Source: Panulirus ornatus (Eukaryota > Arthropoda > Malacostraca > Decapoda > Palinuridae). From it: a stretch of 64,000 nt of DNA. Where the stretch lies: contig NC_092231.1 of assembly GCF_036320965.1 (NCBI RefSeq), positions 24,720,894 through 24,784,893 on the forward strand, read 5' to 3'. The position numbers and the translations under genes are program-made. This document shows, one piece after another, positions 54,880 to 64,000 of the stretch; the first letter of the stretch is position 1, and each line of letters begins with the position of its first letter. Under the pieces are notes generated by a model. That model was not told the origin of the DNA. It searched no databases and worked only from the letters and a program-made list of their open reading frames with translations.

Positions 54880-56216
54880 GAGAAAAGAACAGTTGTACTG
54901 ATGCGGGAACACGTAGGTTTGATTGTAGCTGAAATGGACAATTACTCCATTGTTACATTAACGGTGTTGTTTAAGGTCATCGTTAGGGTGGTGCATGTGA
55001 GTTGGATGTTGATGTCTAACAAGGACTGAGTGTTCAGTCATCATTTGTCGTGTTTGGTATATGTCTCAGATTCCTGTTGTTTCACGACTGTCAGCTGTGT
55101 GGTTCTTAAGAAAACATGGTTTGTGGGTCAGCAATCATTGCACTCAAGGTAACGTTTACAGTCACAAATTATGTTGTGATTTTAGAGTGAAAGATCTGGC
55201 AAGACCATGCGTGGCATGGGTTATAACAGCAGTTGTCTGGATTTTAATTTTAGCGTTGTTCTCTGGGTGTGTGGATTTTAGTTTCAGCGTTGCTCGATGT
55301 CTTAGCGTTTGTGTTAAAGTTTAGTTGGTTAGGTAGTTAGTTAGGCTCTAGGGCAGAGGGTAACTAACCCCGTTCACGTGGATTCATTACCATTTACCAC
55401 CCCTTGACTGATTCAAGGATCTAAGACATTTCGAAGACTACATACGTTCTCTCTCTGCATGTGGTGTAGAGTGGCACGTGACCTTTAATAAGAAGAGTGA
55501 GGAGGTAACGCGGGGAGTGGTCGTATGGGCAACTGTTGATGCTGATTGTCTGTAATTGTGCTGTCATGGGTGGATTTTATTGGAACTGACGTGCCGTTAA
55601 TAAAGTTCTCTCGTAAATGTTGGATGGTTGATGTTCATAGAGAAGGGGGAATAAAATGGAAAGGAGGGAGGGGAAGATTCATGTACATGTTCATGAGTCT
55701 AAATCAGAATTTATATATAAGATCAAACAAGGTAATAAAGCGTCACCAATTGGTTATAAATCATGATGGTTCATATTTCAAAAAAGGAAAAGTTGAAGGA
55801 AAAAGAAAAACCTCAATGGGACTGCATCCAATTTTCTCGTCCTCCACCCAAGCCAAATTCACTCAGCCTTCCTGTCTCTTCCTATATCTGACCATTTAAC
55901 GTGCACTAGATAACCACGTTACTAGAATCCCTATCCTGTCCTAGAAAAATATGAAAAGCATCCCTTAGCTACAGTCCGCAGTAATGAATGGTGTTTTAGG
56001 TTTTATAAAGATAGAGCAAAGCGTTATAGAGGATGGAATTTGAATAATCAAATATCTACACAGAACTACTTACAAAAAAAGAATGAAAATTCTTTATATC
56101 ATAGCTGTGCCTTGTGACAGAGCATAAAACTTATTTGTCCCGATAAACTGCGAACCGTTCGACTGCGCAATATTTGGCAACCTTTAAATTGTTGCATGGG
56201 ATTTGTATCGCGACAT
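54877..56216. other. Unassigned stretch
   Basis: No gene or repeat recognised. Confidence 0.45.
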
Positions 56217-56545
56217 TTACTTTAAACTTACTCCATGTTTCGAGAGAAGTGACCTGAAACTAAATGTGCCGGAACACAAGTTATGACGGCATGTGATCAC
56301 CCTCTCGACCTCACGAGACTTTAAGGCAGGAGTGAGGGGCCAGACGGTGTCTGTCCAGAAGACGTTACTGGGAGGGGAGGGGTCACGGTTGTCGTGTGAG
56401 GCACTGGTCGCCTCCATATGTCGTCTCCTGTAGGTGTCGCAAGCTGTTTCAGCGTCCTTTCGCTGGCACTCGTTGATGTATCTCATTAGTGATGTTCCCT
56501 CGTAAGCTCTCAGTTGAAGAACTCTTCTTGAGAGCCTGTTTGTTA
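56217..56545 (-). CDS. Exon-like open frame, unknown product
   Basis: On the minus strand the frame is open from a TAA near 56545 to 56217 (about 108 codons; the first Met is at 56486). I do not recognise the protein. It has no repeat, is richer in GC than its surroundings, and begins with an arginine-rich, helix-like part (LSRRVLQLRAY, then MRYINECQRKDAETACDTYRRR). Near its end the bases GGAGTAAGT contain a splice-donor-like GTAAGT at about 56232. An internal exon is possible; so is a chance frame or a piece of an unrecognised mobile element. No promoter, acceptor or partner exon was established. Confidence 0.22.
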
Positions 56546-56780
56546 GACATTAGTGGTGTTCCTCGTTGCGTTATGAGTGTCAAAGGTTAATGGATGGATA
56601 GTTCGAAAGGGATTGATATAGAATATTTGTGGATTTATGTGTTTTTCCGTATAGTCTTTGATATTGATGGTGATGGATTGACACCGAGACTTCCATATAT
56701 GACTGAATATCCACATATATACGAGTATATAGTAAAATTTTAAATAGTTGGCAAACAGCGTTTCGCTATCGTAAATTTTA

Positions 56781-57035
56781 CTTACTGTTCATTTATGGCT
56801 CACTTAACCTACACTCTCGTACTTCAGTCTAATCCATACTAACCTAATGTAGTCTTACGTTCCCTCCCGTAACCTAACCTAACCTAATGTAGTCTTACGT
56901 TCCCTCCCGTAACTAACCTAACCTCGACCTGTACTAACCTGACATGAACTACACACCTTAACCCATCTAGCCTACCCTAACTTAGCGCTAACCTGTATAA
57001 ACCTAACCTAACCTATAAACGTTACCCATACTAAC
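56781..57035. repeat. Degenerate telomere-like (CCTAA)n repeats
   Basis: CTAACCTAACCTAACC-type words recur at 56870-56888, 56911-56922 and 57000-57015 among worn variants (ACTAACCTGAC, TACCCTAACTTAGC). A 40-bp unit containing AATGTAGTCTTACGTTCCC is repeated twice (56841 and 56881). CCTAA is the complement of the TTAGG arthropod telomere unit. Confidence 0.7.
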
Positions 57036-57538
57036 CGAATGTAAACACAGCTTACCGGAACGTTAACCTTCAAACGACGGGTATGATCCGGATATTCCAT
57101 CACGAAGTATGAACAAAAAGATTTTTTATGAAATAATGATTCAAACTTACGAGCAAGAGAAAACGCTCACATTTATATTATTGCCTTTGTGTTCGCTCGG
57201 ACCAGTGGTGAGTGAGCTCCTGGAGGGGTGTGAATGGTGTTTGACAGCTCCTGATGAGCCAAGACGTGGAGATGAAATATCTTTCTGTTAAGCTTGTGTG
57301 TTTTTTTTTTTTTTTACTTTACTCTTATTACGTACAAAAGAGTGGCGGTGGTATATTCGTGAATATACTGAGAATTTTTACACCATTCACTCTAACATTA
57401 GAGGTGAGGGAGACTGGCTGGCAAGTGTGGTGAAGATATTTATTTCGAACATTTCCATCAAATTTTATGTGCACTCTTGCTTCTCACACAGGCACTGTGC
57501 TGGAAGTGAACGAACTGATATGATATTAGAAATTTACG
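57036..57538. other. Unassigned stretch
   Basis: Nothing recognised. Confidence 0.45.
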
Positions 57539-57541
57539 TGT

Positions 57542-57590
<49 letters not shown>
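57539..57590. repeat. (GT)n microsatellite
   Basis: TG run with one TATG interruption. Confidence 0.96.
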
Positions 57591-57593
<3 letters not shown>

Positions 57594-58466
57594 CTGTGGG
57601 GATGATATTCGGGGTATTCATAACTGAAGTCCTGAGTTACCCAAGGGTTACACATTATGAAAATGAGGCGTAGTTATTACGTTGTTTTCTTCCATGAGAG
57701 CGAGCTCCGTAGGGACACCTCTATTGCAGACCTCCCTTGTTATGTAATCCTATCAGAATCACATTATCAGTCACTTCTTTCTTCCCATTTCTGAGATTAC
57801 TTGACTTCTCCACCAGCTGACATATACAAGTCTTCCCCCTGATGTGACCGCGGTCATCCAGTAATGCATCCATTTTCCGGACTACCTACCAGCGGGGAAA
57901 GACCTTTATAAGCTACTAATGGCACAAGTCGGCCACATAATCAAGCAGAGGCTGGTACTGATCGCTTGCCTTTAATACCACATCACTTTATCGGGCGTTG
58001 CTTAAAGGCTAAAGTTCCACTATCAGCATTAACTACTCAACTTTTTTATATATATTTTTTTTTAACCTAATCCAACCGTAACCTAAACTAACCAGAATGA
58101 TATACCACAATCGTGCTTTGAGCCCCTTTGTACATTATATGTTGGATGATGATAGACAAGAAAATAGTCAGTAATGGATGCTTTTATCTACACGGGTTAC
58201 CGCATACCACTGCTGCCAGCTCGTAAATGTTACCCACCTTAAGAAGTTTGTCAGAAAGCGTTAATTCCTTGGTGACGGCTGGAGATAAAGCCACGAAAAA
58301 TCTCCTGGTGATTGTTGATCGGAGGGAAATGGTTGAAGATAGTGAGTATAGGAGGGGGTTCGTTGTAGGGTTGTTGGGAGTGAGACGAGGAGGAAAAAGC
58401 TAAGAATGGAGAAGGAAAGAAAGACAAGATAACCTGGGGCTCAATCCAAGTGCTCCATTGTAATGG

Positions 58467-58467
<1 letters not shown>
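57591..58467. other. Unassigned stretch
   Basis: A few CCTAA-like words (TTAACCTAATCC, GTAACCTAAACTAACC) at 58060-58095. No gene. Confidence 0.45.

Positions 58468-58523
<56 letters not shown>
58468..58523. repeat. (GT)n microsatellite
   Basis: GT run of about 56 bases. Confidence 0.97.
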
Positions 58524-59604
<1,081 letters not shown>

Positions 59605-60317
59605 TGTATTTATGTATGTATTATTATCATTATCATTACTATTACTTCACTGTCCGAGGGACCCTTGTTGTGGAGCTCATGCAGCGCAAGGGAAGCTGAC
59701 CTCGTCCACCGGGCGGAACCACAGACGAAGTGTGGTGACGTATTATTATCAAAGTTACATTCACGCCTAACAATTCCTATGTTTAGGCATAACTGGTCCT
59801 ATGTTGAATTTCATGTGTACGTTTGTAGAAATGGAGTGGCGTCCAGAAAGCAGGCGAGAAATTCACTCTCGCATGCCTGGGGAGTGTAGTTTCAGGTGGG
59901 TGTATGTCTCGTGGGGTAGAATTTAAGACTGACTTGGGAGGGCGGGTGTGTAATGCTTGTCGAGTCATTGCTGTGTGAACGAGTTTAGTTACTGGTATGT
60001 TTGTAATAAGGAAGAGGAAATCTGTGAGACTAGACTGCCAAAGTGTGAAACAGGATTGAGTTTTTTGTTTCCATCTAGAGTCTAGTGGTTGGTTATGGTA
60101 TAGTTTGCCAGGACCTGCTTGCCAAGCAGGTTCAAGCGAGATTGGCTTGGAAGTATTTCTGTTTAGATTTGTTGCTGCTGAGTCATTACGGTTGCTTGGC
60201 AGACTGTGATCGTTCTAAGGGACACGTTTTTGTATGTTCTGCACTTTTGCTGTATTTTCTCTTGACACTTGACAGAATGGATGGCCAAGGAGGTGAGGTG
60301 TAGTTTAGGATGGAATG

Positions 60318-60319
<2 letters not shown>
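59605..60319. other. Unassigned stretch
   Basis: Nothing recognised. Confidence 0.45.

Positions 60320-60393
<74 letters not shown>
60320..60393. repeat. (TA)n microsatellite
   Basis: TA run of about 74 bases. Confidence 0.97.
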
Positions 60394-60395
<2 letters not shown>

Positions 60396-60527
60396 TGCTT
60401 CTCTTCAACTAGGTGGTTAAAAGTCTATATTTTTTCAACATAAGTTACAGCAACATGCTCGCATTCATTAGGTAAACACTTTTGTACCTGATTGTTTTAA
60501 CGTATGCCTTTGAATATAGCAATATAC

Positions 60528-60632
60528 ATACATGCATTCATACATACCTACATACATACAACGTACATACATACATACATACAACATACATACCTACATA
60601 CATACATACAACATACATACATACATACTTAA
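60528..60632. repeat. (CATA)n tetranucleotide tract
   Basis: CATA units with CTA and ACG interruptions and short phrase-level duplications (ACATACATACATAC). Confidence 0.95.
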
Positions 60633-61405
60633 AGCAAGGTGGACCGTCCACTCGGCTATATATTTCCTTTTTCTTACCATCATTATTTATTTTCTTAGAA
60701 TTCGGATAATTCTGTAGCTGACTTAGTCAGTTTTCTGTTGCTCAGATTCAGCAGCAAGACAACCATTCTGTGGCCCAGAATATCAGTACGGAATCAGATT
60801 GCTTATCAAACATTGTCGTGGTTTGCTAAATCAACAGAAGTATGTGCATAGATTTACATGATCTTTACCGAGTCTTTTTAAAGTTTCCTTTTTTATTTGT
60901 TAATCAGTTAGTGTTATTTCATTCAATATATTTTTTAATGAATGTATTTAATTCTTTAACTAAGTTGTCCCAAACTTTGATGGATTCGATTTCACTAAGA
61001 CTTATATTATCTTCTTACTTTAACAATGAAACTATAGATAGTAATTTGCATATTATAATTTCAGGGTATTCAGTCTTATCTCACACCATTGATTACATTA
61101 ATATGCTCCTGAAGAAATTGTATCTCATAAGGGTTTCGGAATCGGTCGAATAGTATCAAATGAAAACTCTATGGGCCATATATACTGCGGGAACTCCTGA
61201 AAATGGTGTTAAGTTATTCCTGTAGGTTATAAAGAACTTGACTGATTTAGTGAACCAGGCAGTTGAAGACCTACGGAGCAAATAGGCGGCCATCCAAGTA
61301 TAAAAAGAAAATTCATGTAATAGCTGTTCCTGGCAATAAATTCTTTAATGAAAGATTTAAATGTATGTAGGTGTCTACCTATGTGCATATACTAATGTCA
61401 AAGTA

Positions 61406-61407
<2 letters not shown>
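60633..61407. other. Unassigned AT-rich stretch
   Basis: Holds a 103-codon open frame (60842-61153) without recognisable motifs. Nothing else. Confidence 0.4.

Positions 61408-61480
<73 letters not shown>
61408..61480. repeat. (TA)n microsatellite
   Basis: TA run of about 73 bases, left flank of the short element. Confidence 0.97.
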
Positions 61481-61484
<4 letters not shown>

Positions 61485-61722
61485 CCCTGTGGATAGGGGA
61501 GAAAGAATACTTCCCACGTATTCCCTGCGTGTCGTAGAAGGCGACTAAAAGGGGAGGGAGCGGGGGGCTGGAAATCCTCCCCTCTCGTTTTTTTTTTTAA
61601 TTTTCCAAAAGAAGGAACAGAGAATTGGGCCAAGTGAGGGTATTCCCTCAAAGGCCCAGTCCTCTGTTCTTAACGCTACCCCGCTAATGCGGGAAATGGC
61701 GAATAGTTTGAAAGAAAAAAAG

Positions 61723-61725
<3 letters not shown>
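61481..61725 (+). mobile_element. TA-flanked short element, copy 8 (full length)
   Basis: Very close to copy 5: CCCTGTGGATAGGGGAG, GTGTCGTAGAAGGCGAC, oligo-T, CCAAAAGAAGGAACAG, GGCCCAGTCCTCTG. The terminal hairpin is CCCGC-TAAT-GCGGG, where the T-to-C change turns a G-T pair into a G-C pair and so keeps the stem. Confidence 0.93.

Positions 61726-61815
<90 letters not shown>
61726..61815. repeat. (TA)n then (GT)n compound microsatellite
   Basis: TA run to about 61795 followed by GT to about 61815. Confidence 0.97.
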
Positions 61816-62424
61816 ATATAACTCGCATTTTATATAATTCCACAAGTTCTCTCAAAAGCCTGAGCAAGACAGCAATATCTTTTGTGTTGTATCGTAAATT
61901 CTTTGTTGTTAGTGAACGCCTTTGTTTGCTATCTTAGCCAGGAGCAACGAGATGAATATATTATTTCCAGGGACCGAGACAAAGGATAGAGCTATCTGGC
62001 CCAACCTGTCTTAGTCTCCCCTCCGAGAATATTTTTCCGAGGAAACAGACTCTCTTTTTCCTCCATTTTCTTCCTGTATCCAGTGAAAGAGCTCGAGAAC
62101 TTTAGCCCTTTAAACAAATCCTGTAAATTTACTGCACACACTTTTACTCGACCGCCACTTCTCCACAACACGACCTACGACTCTAAATCCTCGAGGCTGC
62201 GGTCAATCCCCAGCACTAAAGGAGAGCGAGGTGGGAAAATGGGGGAGGGATAGAGAGAGAGAGAGTGGGGTGTGAGAGGGAAGACGGGGGAAAATTGAGT
62301 AGGGAGAGAGTTGAAGGATTTCTACGAAGGCGGTGGGGAGAGTAATGAGAAGCGGGGTTGGAGAGATGAAATGAGACACGCGGGAAGGAATGAAAGTAAT
62401 GGAATTTAACCCCCTTCATCAAGA
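61816..62424. other. Unassigned stretch, purine-rich at the end
   Basis: G and A rich from about 62215 to 62400 (GGGAGAGAG words). No gene. Confidence 0.45.
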
Positions 62425-62640
62425 CAGCACAACCCCTTGAGAACGACCCTTGGGTATGATGGTGTCGTGGCCTTTAACCCACTCCGTAAAAGTCAGAACA
62501 AGCACCACGTCATCGTACCCAGGGTCGTGCCGTCGTGCTCTAAGGGTCGTGCCGTTGTGTTCAAAGGAAGGGGTCGTAGTTTGGTGCTGAAGTTGTTCCG
62601 TTGTGCATTGCGGGTCGTATCGTCCTACCCAAGGCAATAA
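62425..62640. repeat. Fold-back minisatellite element, locus 9
   Basis: Left: AACCCCTTGAGAACGACCC. Core: TTGGGTATGATGGTGTCGTGGCC and a worn spacer. Right arm: about four units (AGGGTCGTGCCGTCGTGCTC, GGGTCGTGCCGTTGTGTTC, GGGTCGTATCGTCC). Confidence 0.78.
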
Positions 62641-63162
62641 TTATGTGTGTACGTGTGTGAGTAAGAGAGGGAGAAAGAATGTGGGTAGTGCGAACAAGAA
62701 AAACACAAATAACTTGTTTTTTCCTTTGAGTTAGATTCCTCCCCTCTGATGGAGGAACAGTATAGCCAATGCGTAATCTCCTTCATCCCTCATGCATGAA
62801 TGACCACTGGACACCTGTGAGATGCAGAGGAACTGTCATTTTTACACAGACTCTGGTAACATTTGCTGCTCCAGGGATCTTTGCTTTAACCTACCTTGAA
62901 ATATACAGTTATGAGCGGTATATACGTGCGTGTGTCTCACTATACCACTGCGATTTATTCTGTTTTAATCCTGAATTCTTCCTTTAATCAGTTGTGGAGT
63001 AAAGAGTTTAGATTGGAAAATATTCACAGTGGTAATACACATGATTTGGTACGTACGTAAAGGTGTTCAGTATAGTAAACTTTCGGATATACAACGAAAA
63101 TTGGATAGACGTGTGGAGAGTAGTTTTTTAATGTCAGCTGAGACTGCACGGGCAACTGGATG
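62641..63162. other. Unassigned stretch
   Basis: Nothing recognised. Confidence 0.45.
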
Positions 63163-63245
63163 TCCTAATCAACGCCAAGCCTTAGGGGAGGATGAACAGT
63201 TGGGTTGACTTTGGATAGACTACCTAGGCCAGAGAATGGTTTCTT
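63163..63245 (-). mobile_element. SINE-like element, partial
   Basis: The plus strand reads CTTAGGGGAGGATGAACAG and TTGGGTTGAC, the complement of the GTCAACCCA...TTCATCCTCCCCTA block at 10840-10860 and 49490. Confidence 0.62.
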
Positions 63246-63275
63246 GACGCTATTTCGTTGAGGTTGGAGTGACAA

Positions 63276-63280
63276 ATATA

Positions 63281-63348
<68 letters not shown>
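63276..63348. repeat. (TA)n microsatellite
   Basis: TA run of about 73 bases with one GTA interruption. Confidence 0.97.
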
Positions 63349-63351
<3 letters not shown>

Positions 63352-63602
63352 CATTATACGTAATCGCTGTTTCCTGTGTCAGCTAGGTAGCGCCAGGAAA
63401 CATAAAGAATGGCCCATTCACTCATATACACGTATATGTACATAAACGCCCACATATGCACATGTACATACATTTACATATCAAAATATACATACATATA
63501 TATACTCATACGTAGACATATTTATACATACACATATACATTTTCATACTTGCTTGCGTTCATCCATTCGTGTCGCCACCCCGCCCCTCAGGAAACAGCA
63601 AC
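63349..63602 (-). mobile_element. LINE copy J, 3' tail only, minus strand
   Basis: The complement reads GAGGGGCGGGGTGGCGAC, a TATG/TGTA-rich stretch, GAATGGGCCATTCTT, GTTTCCTGGCGCTACC and a worn hairpin, then TA. This is the order of the last 260 bases of copies A and F. No coding sequence remains, a typical severe 5' truncation. Confidence 0.85.
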
Positions 63603-64000
63603 GAGTACTCAAAACTTACCACATACAACCTATAAGAATTTCTGTAAACAAAAATAAGAATAGAAAAATTAGATACAGATCCGGGTTGTAGCCAATCATA
63701 AAGATCTTTAACGGCCCCTAACGACCTGTAATGTCCTAGGAAGGTCAGATTCCCGGGGTAGCAGTTTGGTATGTAATATATTTAGCATTTGACAGTTCAT
63801 TGTACGAGTTTCTCTGTATAATCACCAGACTGATCACAACCATCCATAACTACAATGGACTGCATTTCACACTACTATTTCCACTCAGTCCTTCCCCTAC
63901 GGAAATGTCAGTTTGCTTTATTGGCATCAGAAAAATAAAAAAATCATCGCAATTTTTTTGTTTTAAGGGTAATTCTTGCTCACTGGGGTTTAAAGTTTAT
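63603..64000. other. Unassigned stretch
   Basis: Nothing recognised. Confidence 0.45.

Overview
The window is eukaryotic nuclear DNA. I found no intact protein-coding gene, no rRNA operon and no bacterial-style gene organisation. Three things fit an arthropod, most likely a decapod crustacean: very dense long dinucleotide microsatellites of TA, GT/CA and CT/GA type, many decayed non-LTR retrotransposons (LINEs), and a stretch of degenerate CCTAA (TTAGG-type) repeats. The species cannot be named from sequence alone.

The dominant element is one LINE family with an apurinic-type endonuclease (motif MGDLNAKV) and a reverse transcriptase (boxes RGISLLS, CGFR.GRGCVDQ, F.DDTALV, C-terminal LYG.EAW and SGRP.WRWKDG). 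There are ten copies or fragments: about 150-3604, 4339-5150, 5334-5871, 10980-11755, 19476-22508, 22808-24430, 37400-37690, 38556-38722, 47806-48262 (minus) and 63349-63602 (minus). All are broken; the copy at 22808 is the least damaged. A second, non-coding element of about 235-250 bp occurs eight times (near 4.2, 5.2, 22.6, 24.5, 47.6, 48.7, 54.7 and 61.6 kb), almost always bounded by (TA)n tracts. It shares the end motif CGCTACCTCGCTAACGCGGG with the LINE tail, so it looks like a non-autonomous partner of that LINE.

Other decayed mobile DNA: three CR1-like LINE pieces (26935-27260 plus, 27430-28830 minus, 34830-36350 plus), a LINE reverse transcriptase on the minus strand at 37691-38540, another at 49790-50320, an RNase H domain on the minus strand at 12318-12928, a Tigger/pogo-type DNA transposase relic at 31667-33310, and several tRNA-derived SINE-like pieces (10.8, 30.4, 48.3, 48.4, 49.5 and 63.2 kb).

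A third feature may be undescribed: at least nine dispersed loci (8.7, 10.5, 15.0, 26.3, 39.3, 41.2, 44.3, 52.2 and 62.5 kb) carry a 21- or 27-bp minisatellite based on GTCGTACCGTCGTGCTCAAG. At most loci the left repeats are in one orientation, the right repeats are in the opposite orientation, and a shared partly palindromic core lies between them. This is the design of a fold-back element with tandem-repeat arms.

The rest is microsatellite, other minisatellites (27 bp at 16.2 kb, 21 bp at 17.5 kb, 32 bp at 17.9 kb, 54 bp at 53.9 kb, and a dispersed 70-bp family at 8.3, 16.0 and 38.8 kb), an 18S rRNA fragment at 42.73-42.79 kb (minus), and stretches with nothing recognisable. The one open frame that looks somewhat like a host exon is on the minus strand at 56217-56545.
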